A stretch of 64,000 nucleotides of DNA from Thorsellia kenyensis. Lineage in GTDB: Bacteria > Pseudomonadota > Gammaproteobacteria > Enterobacterales > Thorselliaceae. Where the stretch lies: contig NZ_JBHLXE010000070.1 in assembly GCF_042432445.1 (NCBI RefSeq), positions 40,605 through 104,604 on the forward strand, read 5' to 3'. Shown here piece by piece: positions 46,635 to 56,559 of the stretch (position 1 is its first letter; the number at the start of each line of letters is the position of its first letter). The position numbers and the translations under genes are program-made. The notes below the pieces were generated by a model. The model did no database searches, had not been told where the DNA came from, and saw nothing but the letters and a program-made list of their open reading frames with translations.

Positions 46635-46676
46635 AAGTTTAAGTTTAAGTTTAAGTTTAAGTTTAAGTTTAAGTTT
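46635..46676. repeat. Tandem hexanucleotide repeat (AAGTTT), 7 copies
   Basis: Seven exact copies of AAGTTT, read as AAACTT on the gene strand. They sit directly upstream of the Shine-Dalgarno of the thioredoxin gene and downstream of degS. Changes in copy number would move any promoter relative to the start without shifting a reading frame. Confidence 0.97.
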
Positions 46677-46759
46677 TTAGCACAAAAAAAATTTTGCCGT
46701 AAAAAGTACAACACTTTTAGTAAAAATAAAACTGATAATTTCCAACCACTGAAACACTG

Positions 46760-47839
46760 TTAATTTTTATCTGAAGGGTACTGATCTACGGTGAGCTCTA
46801 GCTCTAACGGATAATCATTTCTGATAAGAAGAATAGGGATTTTAGTACCGGGCTCTATTTCCGCGACTCTATCAAGGGTATCTAACGTATTAACTGTAGG
46901 TAAATCATTTACCTTTATCAGGATATCACCAATTTTTATGCCACTTTTAGCTGCTGGCCCTTGTTCATCCATAGCACTGACGTATATGCCATTTATTTCC
47001 TCTAATGAGTCTTTTCTAGAGAGCTTAATATCTCCTCCGGTAATTCCAAAATAGCCTCTAATTACTTTACCATCTTCAATGATTTTATTCATTACCTTTA
47101 GTGCAAGTTCGGTGGGTATTGCAAAACTTAAGCCACCAGAAATATGCGGACTATCCTCAGATGTATTTTCAAATGATAGGGTATTTATTCCAACTAATTC
47201 GCCCAATGAATTTACTAATGCACCACCAGAATTTCCATGATTAATAGCCGCATCCGTTTGTAAGAAATTTTGTCTACCCGATTGACTCAGACTCACTCGA
47301 CCAGTAGCACTAATAATCCCTTGGGTAATTGAAACACCTAGATTATAAGGATTACCTATTGCTAATACTAAATCTCCTACGCGGGTAGTCCTATTTAGGT
47401 TGACTGGAATGGCTTTTAAATTATCTGCATCTATTTTCAGTACCGCAAGATCAGTAAGCTCATCCTCACCAACTAAATTTGCCTCGTAGGTATTGCCATC
47501 TTGCAGGCTAACAACAATTTGTTGTGCTCCCTTTATAACATGACCATTAGTTAAAATGTAACCATCACTACGCATGACAACTCCAGAACCTAACGTTTGA
47601 ATGCCCAATTGAGAATCTTTTAACTCATTATTTGGTGCTCGATTATAGACATATACAACAGTGGGCGCTGCAATAGCTACTGCTTTTGAATAAGAAATAG
47701 GGGTAGAGTCCATGACATTGTCAATCAATGATGTTGTAGTATTAGGTTGATTAACCTGTCTTATTTGAGGAAATAAAACCAGCAGTAATCCCCCAACTGA
47801 AAGACCCATAACGGCAGCTTTAATCAATTGCTTCCACAC
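46760..47839 (-). CDS. degS: Outer-membrane-stress sensor serine endoprotease DegS
   Basis: A 359-residue periplasmic protease anchored by one N-terminal helix (about 5-25). The trypsin-like triad is His100 (TNGHVI), Asp130 (LTDLAVLKI) and Ser204 (NHGNSGGAL), followed by a single PDZ domain (about 260-350). One PDZ and a membrane anchor distinguish it from DegP and DegQ. In E. coli it cleaves RseA to release sigmaE. Confidence 0.94.
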   Translation of the reverse strand: MWKQLIKAAVMGLSVGGLLLVLFPQIRQVNQPNTTTSLIDNVMDSTPISYSKAVAIAAPTVVYVYNRAPNNELKDSQLGIQTLGSGVVMRSDGYILTNGHVIKGAQQIVVSLQDGNTYEANLVGEDELTDLAVLKIDADNLKAIPVNLNRTTRVGDLVLAIGNPYNLGVSITQGIISATGRVSLSQSGRQNFLQTDAAINHGNSGGALVNSLGELVGINTLSFENTSEDSPHISGGLSFAIPTELALKVMNKIIEDGKVIRGYFGITGGDIKLSRKDSLEEINGIYVSAMDEQGPAAKSGIKIGDILIKVNDLPTVNTLDTLDRVAEIEPGTKIPILLIRNDYPLELELTVDQYPSDKN

Positions 47840-47912
47840 AAAAACAGACTCCTATTTAATGGCCATTTAATAACGAATATTTCATGGCCCTATTAAACTG
47901 ATATAGATTACG

Positions 47913-48452
47913 TTACTTATGAGCACTATTGTAGGCAAAATATTCATCTTGAAATAAACACATCCTAATGATGTTTCGATATTTACCATGAGAAAAATAC
48001 TCTTTAATAAGCTTAGCTTCAAATTTAAATCCTAATTTTTCATAGATATGAATTGCTTTTAAATTGTCTTCATCAACTATCAAATAGAGTTTATAAAGAT
48101 TTAGAACTGAAAATGCATAATCAATTGCCAATTTTACTGCTTCGGTCGCATGTCCTTTTCCTTGAGATTTAGGATCAATCATAATAGCAAATTCCGCTCT
48201 TCTATGAACATGGTTTATTTCAATCAGTTCAATTAACCCGACCTTATTTCCTTCTGATTCAACGATAAACCTACGTTCAGATTGATCGTGTATGTGCTTA
48301 TTATACAATTCAACAAGTTCAACAAAAGCTTCATAAGGTTCTTCAAACCAATACCTCATCACAGTTGCATTATTATCTAATTGATGTACAAATTTCAAAT
48401 CTTCATGTTCTAATGGCCTTAATTTGACCTTTGTTGTAATTTTGGTATTCAT
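47913..48452 (-). CDS. speG: Spermidine N1-acetyltransferase
   Basis: A 179-residue GNAT acetyltransferase nearly identical in motifs to E. coli SpeG: VKLRPLEHEDLKFVHQLDNN, VMRYWFEEPYEAFVELVELY, EINHVHRRAEF and acetyl-CoA motif QGKGHATEAVKLA. It acetylates spermidine to limit polyamine toxicity. I chose ATG 48452 with AAGGAG upstream; 14 extra in-frame codons from a GTG are unlikely to be translated. Confidence 0.95.
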   Translation of the reverse strand: MNTKITTKVKLRPLEHEDLKFVHQLDNNATVMRYWFEEPYEAFVELVELYNKHIHDQSERRFIVESEGNKVGLIELIEINHVHRRAEFAIMIDPKSQGKGHATEAVKLAIDYAFSVLNLYKLYLIVDEDNLKAIHIYEKLGFKFEAKLIKEYFSHGKYRNIIRMCLFQDEYFAYNSAHK

Positions 48453-48971
48453 CGCCACTCCTTGTTGGTTTGAAAAATTTAAACAGACGACCACATATTT
48501 ATATTAATTCTTTTAGATAACTAGACATAAAACAATATCTAAAAAATTTATCGGTTTGTCACATTAAAAAAGCACATTTTAACAACCAAGTATTAAAATA
48601 AGTATACAGGATTCATCTAAATGAAGCTCACCTAATTTAAACATCTAAGACCATTCAAAAATCTACTCTATTAACTCCCGCATATCCATAAAAACTACGC
48701 AATCAATAACCTAGATAACCCTACTATTGGCTATTCCTTGCATAAAAAAACATTACTAGCCTAACAAAAATGTAGAGAAAGTTTCATCTTTTTATTCAAG
48801 TATAGTATGATTCAATTATCGTAAATTATATAGACTTAATGGGTTCGGTTCGACTATGAAACATAAGTCAAAATAGAAATGAATATCTCATCTAAACTTA
48901 TTCTTAGCTTCTCAGATAATTTAAGGTATTCATTTCACCCTAAAAAGGCATCCTTGAAGAAGAAATCAACT
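48453..48971. other. Intergenic region between speG and nqrM
   Basis: About 520 AT-rich bases between divergent genes. A TATAGT -10-like element lies near 48803-48808. An in-frame extension of nqrM back to 48879 lacks an SD. Nothing else is recognised. Confidence 0.4.
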
Positions 48972-49166
48972 ATGGAACATATTATCTTTTGGTTAATTGT
49001 CATTGGCTTGTTGTTACTTATTGTGCTTGGTATGGCAATTGGTGTAATGTTCGGCAGAAAACCTATCGCTGGTTCATGTGGTGGTATCAGTGCGCTTGGC
49101 TTACGCAAAACAAGTAAATGTGAATTTTGTGGCAATGACCCAACACAGTGCAAAAATAAAAAATAA
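48972..49166 (+). CDS. nqrM: Na+-NQR maturation protein NqrM
   Basis: A 64-residue protein with one membrane helix (about 4-27) and a short cysteine-bearing tail: Cys36 in GSCGG, Cys50 and Cys53 in CEFCGND, Cys60. This matches NqrM, which delivers iron for the Fe site between NqrD and NqrE. The start is ATG 48972 with GAAGAAG upstream. NqrM is usually beside nqrF and apbE; here it precedes dxs, so the nqr operon must lie elsewhere. Confidence 0.88.
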   Translation: MEHIIFWLIVIGLLLLIVLGMAIGVMFGRKPIAGSCGGISALGLRKTSKCEFCGNDPTQCKNKK

Positions 49167-49250
49167 ATTCTAAAAATCAGTTTAATTGGCCTGATTATAA
49201 GATTGTAAATTTTTAACTTTTACCTAATTGACGTTTAAGATGGGAGCAGC

Positions 49251-51146
49251 ATGGTTTTTGACCCGAATAAATACCCTCTACTTGCAAATGCAAAGTATCC
49301 TGACGCACTAAAAAAAATCCCAATTGATTCGCTAAATCAGCTCAGTGATGAATTAAGAGATTTTTTATTACACTCTGTCAGTCGCTCAAGTGGCCATTTT
49401 GCCTCAGGTTTGGGTGTGGTAGAGCTGACCATTGCGCTTCATTACGTTTACAATACACCATATGATTATTTAATATGGGATGTAGGTCATCAAGCCTATC
49501 CTCATAAAATATTAACAGGTCGCCTAGACAAAATCAGTTCCATTCGCAAAAAAGAAGGAATCCATCCTTTTCCTTGGCGCGAAGAGAGTGAGTATGATGT
49601 TTTATCTGTAGGTCACTCCTCCACCTCTATCAGTGCGGCAGTCGGCCTAGCTATTGCGTCTAGAAAACTTAACACCAATAAAAAAACTGTCTGTGTTATT
49701 GGCGATGGAGCTATCACAGCAGGCATGGCATTCGAAGCAATGAACCACGCGGGTGATATTAAACCTGATATGCTGGTTATTTTAAATGATAATGAAATGT
49801 CGATTTCAGAGAATGTAGGTGCTCTTAACAATCATTTAGCCAAATTATTATCAGGCGATTTATATAGTCGACTCAGAGAAAGTGGCAAAAAAGTACTCGA
49901 TACTTTACCTGATTTATCCGATTCTCCCGTCCCTTTGCCTCCATTAAAACACATCATTAAAAAAACTGAAGAACATGTAAAAGGTATGGTTGTTCCAAGC
50001 GCACTTTTTGAAGAGTTAGGTTTTCATTACACAGGGCCTATTGATGGACATAATGTAGAGCTTCTCGTATCCACATTGAGATCATTGAAAGAAAAAAAAG
50101 GTCCTCAACTCTTGCACATTATGACCAAAAAAGGCAAAGGCTACGCACCTGCAGAAAATGATCCTATTCGTTTTCACGCTGTTCCACAATTTAACCCCTA
50201 TGAGGGATTATTACCTAAAACTAAACCAAAAACCAAGACATACTCTGAAATATTTGGCGATTGGCTTTGTGAAGTGGCTGAAAAAGATAAAAGCATTATG
50301 GCTATTACGCCTGCTATGCGCGAGGGCTCTGGACTGGTTCGTTTCTCAGAACAATTTAAAGACCGCTATTTTGATGTTGCAATTGCTGAACAACATTCGG
50401 TCACTTTTGCAGCTGGGTTAGCAATTGCGGGATTAAAACCCGTTGTTGCTATTTACTCAACGTTTTTACAGCGTGCTTACGATCAAGTTATTCATGATGT
50501 CGCCATACAAAATCTTCCTGTCTTATTTGCAATAGATAGAGGCGGTATTGTCGGCAGCGATGGACAGACACACCAAGGTGCATTCGATCTCTCTTTTCTT
50601 CGTTGCATCCCTAATATTGTCATAATGACACCGAGTGATGAAAACGAGTGTCGATTATTACTTCAAACAGGTCTTTATCATAATGGACCAGCTGCAGTGA
50701 GATATCCTAGAGGTAATGGCCTAGGCGTTGAGTTGGCCCCCCTTGCCCCATTAGAAATAGGTAAAGCGAATAAAATTAGGTCAGGAAAGAAAATTGCAAT
50801 TCTAAATTTTGGCACATTAAAGTCACAAGCAATGGTTGTTGCAGATAAACTTGATGCAACGCTGGTTGATATGCGTTTTGTTAAGCCACTAGATGAATCA
50901 TGCATCATTGATTTACTCAATGATCACTTATTGTTAGTCACCCTAGAAGAAAATGCTATCGCAGGCGGTGCGGGTAGTGCTGTGAGTGAATTCCTTCACT
51001 CACAAAATTTCCATACTTCTATATTGCATATAGGGTTAACTGACGACTTTGTTCCCCCAGGTGAACAAGACGAAATCAGACAGATGCTTGGATTGGATGC
51101 TAAAGGCATAGAACTAAAAATCGTGGCTGCCTTTAATGCTTTATAA
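49251..51146 (+). CDS. dxs: 1-deoxy-D-xylulose-5-phosphate synthase
   Basis: A 631-residue thiamine diphosphate enzyme condensing pyruvate and glyceraldehyde 3-phosphate, the entry to the MEP isoprenoid pathway. ThDP motif GDGAITAGMAFEAMNHAG, transketolase motif DRGGIVGSDGQTHQG and DVGHQAYPHKI are present. The isoprenoid product supplies undecaprenyl carriers (see uppP). It lies 84 bases after nqrM on the same strand. Confidence 0.97.
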   Translation: MVFDPNKYPLLANAKYPDALKKIPIDSLNQLSDELRDFLLHSVSRSSGHFASGLGVVELTIALHYVYNTPYDYLIWDVGHQAYPHKILTGRLDKISSIRKKEGIHPFPWREESEYDVLSVGHSSTSISAAVGLAIASRKLNTNKKTVCVIGDGAITAGMAFEAMNHAGDIKPDMLVILNDNEMSISENVGALNNHLAKLLSGDLYSRLRESGKKVLDTLPDLSDSPVPLPPLKHIIKKTEEHVKGMVVPSALFEELGFHYTGPIDGHNVELLVSTLRSLKEKKGPQLLHIMTKKGKGYAPAENDPIRFHAVPQFNPYEGLLPKTKPKTKTYSEIFGDWLCEVAEKDKSIMAITPAMREGSGLVRFSEQFKDRYFDVAIAEQHSVTFAAGLAIAGLKPVVAIYSTFLQRAYDQVIHDVAIQNLPVLFAIDRGGIVGSDGQTHQGAFDLSFLRCIPNIVIMTPSDENECRLLLQTGLYHNGPAAVRYPRGNGLGVELAPLAPLEIGKANKIRSGKKIAILNFGTLKSQAMVVADKLDATLVDMRFVKPLDESCIIDLLNDHLLLVTLEENAIAGGAGSAVSEFLHSQNFHTSILHIGLTDDFVPPGEQDEIRQMLGLDAKGIELKIVAAFNAL

Positions 51147-51182
51147 TAATAAAACTGTTTATGTACTGAATTAGTTCTTCTT

Positions 51183-51213
51183 AGGGATTTATTATTACTC
51201 CCTCACTTTTTTT
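51183..51213 (+). terminator. Weak terminator after dxs
   Basis: AGGGA and TCCCT form a 5-bp stem with an 11-base loop, followed by CAC and seven T. The stem is short, so partial readthrough into pdxY is possible. Confidence 0.4.
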
Positions 51214-51268
51214 GAGCTATACTTACATATCTATAGCTTTTAACTGCGTTTTCCTATGAGGTCATGCG

Positions 51269-52177
51269 ATGAAAACAACGCTAACTACTGAGAATTTAAA
51301 GTCTGATATTTCTACTCCTCGTTACGTTCTTACCATACAATCCCACGTTGCTTATGGCCATGTGGGTAATGCGGCGGCAACTTTTCCAATGCAACTATTG
51401 AAAATACAGCCTATCGTTATCAATACGGTTCAGTTTTCAAACCATACAGGTTATGGTGAATTTAAGGGGAAAGTATTTAGTGCTGCTCACATAGAGGATG
51501 TCCTTTTAGGGCTTGAGGCCAGAGGAGTGCTAAATCAATGTAACGCAGTATTATCAGGTTATTTAGGTGATGCTGCTATTGGCGATGTGATTTTAGATGC
51601 GGTCAAAAAAATAAGACAATCTCAACCGCAGATGATTTATCTGTGCGATCCTGTGATTGGAGATGTAGGTAGAGGAGTATTCGTCAGACCTGGTATCCCT
51701 GAGTTTTTAAAAACACAAGCCATCATGCAAGCGACAATCATCACCCCGAATCACTTTGAGTTTGAACTGATTGCGAAAAGAACATTTACTACAGTGGATG
51801 AAGTGATATTAAGTGCAAGGAAATTGATAGATCAGAGTCAATATTTAGAGGCCATCGTAATTACTAGCTTAAAACTGCCTGAATTACCTAATGACAAACT
51901 TGAAACGCTATTAGTTACCAAAGAAAGTGCTTTTTTAGTTGAAACACCCTACCATGATTTAAACCCTTTACCCAACGGCATGGGAGATACTTTTTCTGCA
52001 ATTTTATTGTCTCACATACTAAATCAAATGCCAATTCATAAGGCATTAGAGCATGCAGTGAGCAGTCTTTATGCTCTAGTTACCCATACAAAGCAAGGCG
52101 CAAGAGATTTACCTTTGATAGATCATCAAACAGATATTCACTTACCTAGTACTTTGTTTACTAGTCAATCTATTTAG
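51269..52177 (+). CDS. pdxY: Pyridoxal kinase PdxY
   Basis: A 302-residue ribokinase-fold kinase of vitamin B6 salvage. TIQSHVAYGHVGNAAA, NTVQFSNHTGYG, YLCDPVIGD and ITPNHFEFE are typical of PdxY; the phosphate loop is NGMGDTFSA. It phosphorylates pyridoxal to PLP. The AGGTCATGCGATG context gives a reasonable SD. It is convergent with recG. Confidence 0.93.
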   Translation: MKTTLTTENLKSDISTPRYVLTIQSHVAYGHVGNAAATFPMQLLKIQPIVINTVQFSNHTGYGEFKGKVFSAAHIEDVLLGLEARGVLNQCNAVLSGYLGDAAIGDVILDAVKKIRQSQPQMIYLCDPVIGDVGRGVFVRPGIPEFLKTQAIMQATIITPNHFEFELIAKRTFTTVDEVILSARKLIDQSQYLEAIVITSLKLPELPNDKLETLLVTKESAFLVETPYHDLNPLPNGMGDTFSAILLSHILNQMPIHKALEHAVSSLYALVTHTKQGARDLPLIDHQTDIHLPSTLFTSQSI

Positions 52178-52209
52178 CCTCTAATGACTAACTTTGCTTA
52201 ATTCTCACT

Positions 52210-52255
52210 CCCCTACCTTTAGCTTAAAAGCAAAAAAGGATCTTAGGGGTATTTT
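52210..52255. terminator. Hairpin between convergent pdxY and recG
   Basis: CCCCTA-CCTTT (52210-52220) pairs with AAAGG (52235-52239) and, after a four-base bulge, TAGGGG (52244-52249), followed by TATTTTA. It plausibly ends pdxY and may serve recG too. Confidence 0.5.
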
Positions 52256-52256
52256 A

Positions 52257-54350
52257 CTAAGCCCGTTTAAATCGTAAACTTTCAGGAAGCCAGCGTTCTA
52301 TGAGTGCGTATGCTTTATTTGGTTCCTCGTCTAATAACCTTATAGCGACTGTTTGTGCATAAGGGATCAGAGTTTTATCTCTGATTAAGTCCGCCATATG
52401 AAAGTTCAGAGCGCCTGTTTGCCTCGTTCCTAAAATTTCTCCAGGCCCACGAATAGCTAAATCTTCTTCCGCAATAAAAAATCCATCATTACTTTGTCTT
52501 AATACTTGTAATCTCCTTTGTGACGTTTTACTTAACGGCGTTTTATACAGTAACACACAATGAGAAGCCACACTGCCTCGACCCACTCGCCCCCTTAATT
52601 GGTGTAATTGTGCTAATCCTAAGCGTTCCGGATTTTCTATTACCATAAGGCTAGCATTAGGCACATCCACCCCAACTTCAATCACGGTGGTTGCAACTAA
52701 GCAATCATATTCTTGTGCTTTAAAGGCAGCCATTAGCGTTTGTTTTTCGGAGGCTTTTAATCGACCATGAATAAGCGCAATTTTGAGTTCTGGTAACATA
52801 TCTTGCAGTAATAAATACGTTTCTTCAGCTGCCTGTGCTTCTAGAACTTCTGATTCATCAATAAGAGTGCATACCCAGTACACTTGTCTTTTTTCATTCA
52901 GACATGCTGCACGAACTCTATCGATTATTTCATCACGACGGCTATCAGGAATAGCTACCGTCGTAATGGGGGTTCTACCAGGAGGTAATTCATCGATAAT
53001 GGACGAATCTAAATCAGAATAAGCAGTCATCGCTAGAGTTCTTGGAATAGGTGTTGCAGTCATAACTAATTGATGAGGATAGATATCTCGGTCTATTCCT
53101 TTTTCAAACAGCGCCAATCTTTGTTGTACCCCAAAACGATGCTGTTCATCGATAATAACTAACCCCAAGCGCGCAAATTGTATTTGCTCTTGGAAAATCG
53201 CATGGGTGCCTACAACCATTTGTGCTTGGCCTTTGGCTATCGCCTCTTCTTGCTGTTTACGCATTTTGCCCTTTTGTTTACCGGCAACCCATCCTATTGA
53301 GATCCCAAGTGGCTCAAACCATTTAGAAAAATTATTGGCATGCTGTTCTGCGAGTAATTCTGTAGGAGCCATCAGTGCGACTTGAAAACCTTGCGCTATC
53401 ACATCTATTGCACTTAATGCAGCGACCAAAGTTTTTCCTGAGCCTACATCCCCTTGTACTAAACGGATCATTGGAGTATTTTTAGATAAATCTTCTGCTA
53501 TTTCTTCAGCAACCCTTATCTGAGCATGAGTAGGCTTAAAAGGCAATCCGTTCAAGAACATTTTTTTTAGTTTTGAATTTTTTTCTATAGGATAGGCTTG
53601 TAACTTTTTCGTTTCTTTTCTTGCTAATAGCATACTTAAGTGATGCGCTGTAAACTCTTCAATAATTAGACGCTTCTGTGCTGGAAATGTGCCTTTTTCA
53701 AACTGTTCTAGTGTCATTTCTACTGGAGGTAAATGCATTAGAGTTATCGATTCAGCTAATGAGGGCAATCCCATAGCAATGTCATTGGGTAATAGTTCGT
53801 CAAGCGGAGTTGTTTTCAGTAGGGTGAGAGCTTGGTGGGTTAACTGCCTTAATTGATTCTGATTAACCCCTTCTGTTAAAGGGTATACAGGGGAGAGGGT
53901 TTTCGGCAATTTATCCGAATCAACAAACGCTTGCGTCGTAATTTTATACTCAGGATGAATCATCTCTGGTCCGTACTTACCAGGACGAACTTCCCCAAAA
54001 GCAATCACAAATTTACCCACTTGCATTGCCTGCTTCTGCCCAGCAAAAAAATTGAAAAATCTCAAATTAATGACACCTGTTCCATCATTCACAGAGCAAG
54101 TTAAAATGGCACGTCTTGCATAAGTCACTTCTGACTGAACAATCTCACCAAAAATTGTAGCATATTCCAATGGCGACACCTGTCCCACTGGTGTAATTTT
54201 AGTTCTATCTTCATAGCGTAAAGGTAAATGGAACAACAAATCTTTTACGGTAAGAATATTTAACTTATTGAGTTTTTTAGCCAGAGCAGGCCCTACCCCT
54301 TTTAAGGCATGCAATTCAATACCATTGAGAATAGTCCCCAGTTTTTTCAT
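52257..54350 (-). CDS. recG: ATP-dependent DNA helicase RecG
   Basis: A 697-residue superfamily 2 helicase remodelling stalled forks and Holliday junctions. An N-terminal wedge domain (GVGPALAKKLNKL onward, OB fold about 55-160) precedes helicase motifs: Walker A QGDVGSGKTLVA, DEQH in VIIDEQHRFG, TATPIPRTLAM, and QLRGRVGRG. It follows spoT by 79 bases on the same strand; the trmH usually between them is absent. Confidence 0.97.
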   Translation of the reverse strand: MKKLGTILNGIELHALKGVGPALAKKLNKLNILTVKDLLFHLPLRYEDRTKITPVGQVSPLEYATIFGEIVQSEVTYARRAILTCSVNDGTGVINLRFFNFFAGQKQAMQVGKFVIAFGEVRPGKYGPEMIHPEYKITTQAFVDSDKLPKTLSPVYPLTEGVNQNQLRQLTHQALTLLKTTPLDELLPNDIAMGLPSLAESITLMHLPPVEMTLEQFEKGTFPAQKRLIIEEFTAHHLSMLLARKETKKLQAYPIEKNSKLKKMFLNGLPFKPTHAQIRVAEEIAEDLSKNTPMIRLVQGDVGSGKTLVAALSAIDVIAQGFQVALMAPTELLAEQHANNFSKWFEPLGISIGWVAGKQKGKMRKQQEEAIAKGQAQMVVGTHAIFQEQIQFARLGLVIIDEQHRFGVQQRLALFEKGIDRDIYPHQLVMTATPIPRTLAMTAYSDLDSSIIDELPPGRTPITTVAIPDSRRDEIIDRVRAACLNEKRQVYWVCTLIDESEVLEAQAAEETYLLLQDMLPELKIALIHGRLKASEKQTLMAAFKAQEYDCLVATTVIEVGVDVPNASLMVIENPERLGLAQLHQLRGRVGRGSVASHCVLLYKTPLSKTSQRRLQVLRQSNDGFFIAEEDLAIRGPGEILGTRQTGALNFHMADLIRDKTLIPYAQTVAIRLLDEEPNKAYALIERWLPESLRFKRA

Positions 54351-54429
54351 CCAAATCCTTTTAATTTTTTAGAGTCTGTCTATCACGCTTTTTTATCTTT
54401 TAATGGGTCAGCATTCACAAAATATATAA

Positions 54430-56559
54430 TTAATTGCGGTTTCTACTTACCTTAATCACCTCAGGAGAAATTCTAACTTTGCGCATAATATTTGCTAAAT
54501 GCACTCTATCTTTAACCATGATATGCATATAAATAATATAAATTCGTCCCTCTTTTTCTTCAGTATTTAAGTGTACAATGTTTGAATCAGCTCCACTTAT
54601 TATAGAAATTAAATTGGCCAGTGCACCTTGCTGATTAATCAACTCAATTTTAAGTTCAGTGACAAACTCTTGGGTTTGCTCTTTATCCCACGCAACTTCC
54701 ATAAACTTATCATTATCTTTATCCGATTGTCTAAAGTTTCTACATCCTGCATGATGAATGACAAAGCCTTTGCCTGCACTAACATGCGCAATAATGGGAT
54801 CGCCTGGAATAGGTTTACAGCATTTCGCAAAATTAAGCAGAATTCCACTAGCTCCCTTAATCGGTAAAAGTCCATCAGTGTTACCGTTGCTATAACCAGG
54901 TTCAAAATGTTCAGCTTCGCCTAATAGATGTTTGGCAATAACAACATTCATTTGATTTCCCAAACCAATTTCTGCGAGTAAATCATCCAATGACTCTAAT
55001 TTTAAGCGAGAGAGTTCTTTTTGTAAGATATCTGGTGAAACATCATGAATATTAATCGTATCCCCAAGAGCATGATTAAGCATTCTTCTACCAAGAACTA
55101 TTGCTTCATCTCGATTAAGATTTTTAACCATCTGCCTTATTTTTGCCCTCGCTTTAGAACTTACCACAAAATTTAGCCATGTGGCATTCGGTCTTGCTCC
55201 TGGAGCTGTAATGATTTCAACAGTTTGACCGTTTCGAAGCGCTTGCGATAAAGGATAAGGATTTCTATCAACCCTTGCCCCAACACAGGAATTACCAATG
55301 TCTGTATGGACTGCATAAGCAAAATCCACTGCTGTTGCTCCTGCTGGTAACTCAACAATACGACCTTTAGGGGTAAATACATAAATTTCATCAGGAACGA
55401 GATCAGATTTGACACTTTCTATAAATTCAGAGCTGTTACCTGCACTCTGTTGCAACTCAATGATACTTTTAAGCCACTTCTCTGCTCTTACTTGAGCTGT
55501 AGTTCCTTGTTTTTGTGAAACATCAACGCCGTCTTTATAGGCCCAGTGGGCTGCCACTCCCATTTCGGCCATCTGATCCATATCCTCAGTTCTAATTTGT
55601 ACTTCAACAGGCACGCCATGAGGGCCAATTAACGAGGTATGCAAAGATTGGTAGCCATTTGCCTTAGGAATAGCTATATAATCTTTGAATCGACCAGGCT
55701 TAGGTTTAAATAGCCCATGTACCTGCCCAAGTACCCTATAACAGCTCTCAATATCTAGAACTATTACTCTAAAAGCATAGATATCCATTATGGAATGAAA
55801 TCTCTGTTCTTTTAATTGCATCTTAAGATAGATTGAATAAATGTTTTTTTCTCTTCCAAATACCCGGCATGCAATACCATTTTCATCTAAACGCCCTTTA
55901 ATTTCATCAAGGATACGTTGAATCATCTCTTTGCGATTACCACGAGCAGATTTAATTACTTCTTTGATCACACGATACCTATTAGGGTATAGCGCTTCAA
56001 ATCCAAGATCTTCCAATTCAACTTTAATATGCTGGATTCCCAATCTATGGGCTAGAGGACTATAAATTTCTAGCGTTTCTTTGGCAATTCGTCGACGCTT
56101 ATCTGGTCTCAATGATCCAAGCGTTCTCATATTATGGGTTCTATCTGCTAATTTAATTAAAATCACCCGAATGTCTTGGACCATTGCCATGATCATTTTG
56201 CGAAAATTTTCTGTTTGAGCCTCTTTCTTGTCTCTGAATTTTAATTTATCTAGTTTAGAAACTCCTTCGACTAACTCAGCAACACTCTGGCCAAAGAGTT
56301 GTTTCATATCATCAAAAGTTGCGTCTGTATCTTCTATCACATCATGTAATAAAGCCGCCATCAACGTTTCAACGTCAAGATTCATCTCAGCTAAAATTGA
56401 AGCGACAGCCACCGGATGAGTAATATAAGGTTCGCCACTTGAACGTGTTTGCCCATCATGAGCATCAAATGCTACGAGGTAGGCTTTATAAAGCTTCTTA
56501 ATTTGATCTTGAGAAAGATAATTTGATGTAATCGATTGCAGAGGATAAAAGTAGTCCAA
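54430..56559 (-). CDS. spoT: Bifunctional (p)ppGpp synthetase/hydrolase SpoT
   Basis: A 709-residue stringent-response enzyme. HD hydrolase motif ALLHDVIED has His72-Asp73 as in E. coli SpoT; synthetase region GREKNIYSIYLKMQ; TGS domain IYVFTPKGRIVELPAGATAVDFAYAV; C-terminal ACT domain. The start is TTG at 56559, as in E. coli spoT, with AGGA upstream; rare starts may limit expression. rpoZ is not found in front of it. Confidence 0.97.
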   Translation of the reverse strand: MDYFYPLQSITSNYLSQDQIKKLYKAYLVAFDAHDGQTRSSGEPYITHPVAVASILAEMNLDVETLMAALLHDVIEDTDATFDDMKQLFGQSVAELVEGVSKLDKLKFRDKKEAQTENFRKMIMAMVQDIRVILIKLADRTHNMRTLGSLRPDKRRRIAKETLEIYSPLAHRLGIQHIKVELEDLGFEALYPNRYRVIKEVIKSARGNRKEMIQRILDEIKGRLDENGIACRVFGREKNIYSIYLKMQLKEQRFHSIMDIYAFRVIVLDIESCYRVLGQVHGLFKPKPGRFKDYIAIPKANGYQSLHTSLIGPHGVPVEVQIRTEDMDQMAEMGVAAHWAYKDGVDVSQKQGTTAQVRAEKWLKSIIELQQSAGNSSEFIESVKSDLVPDEIYVFTPKGRIVELPAGATAVDFAYAVHTDIGNSCVGARVDRNPYPLSQALRNGQTVEIITAPGARPNATWLNFVVSSKARAKIRQMVKNLNRDEAIVLGRRMLNHALGDTINIHDVSPDILQKELSRLKLESLDDLLAEIGLGNQMNVVIAKHLLGEAEHFEPGYSNGNTDGLLPIKGASGILLNFAKCCKPIPGDPIIAHVSAGKGFVIHHAGCRNFRQSDKDNDKFMEVAWDKEQTQEFVTELKIELINQQGALANLISIISGADSNIVHLNTEEKEGRIYIIYMHIMVKDRVHLANIMRKVRISPEVIKVSRNRN

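Noticed and set aside
46398..46763. A 121-codon plus-strand frame with a Lys-Phe repeat
   Set aside because: It is antisense to the thioredoxin gene; the Lys-Phe stretch is just the translation of the AAGTTT array.
48879..48971. N-terminal extension of nqrM
   Set aside because: The upstream ATG has no SD and NqrM proteins begin at the membrane helix; the internal ATG 48972 fits better.
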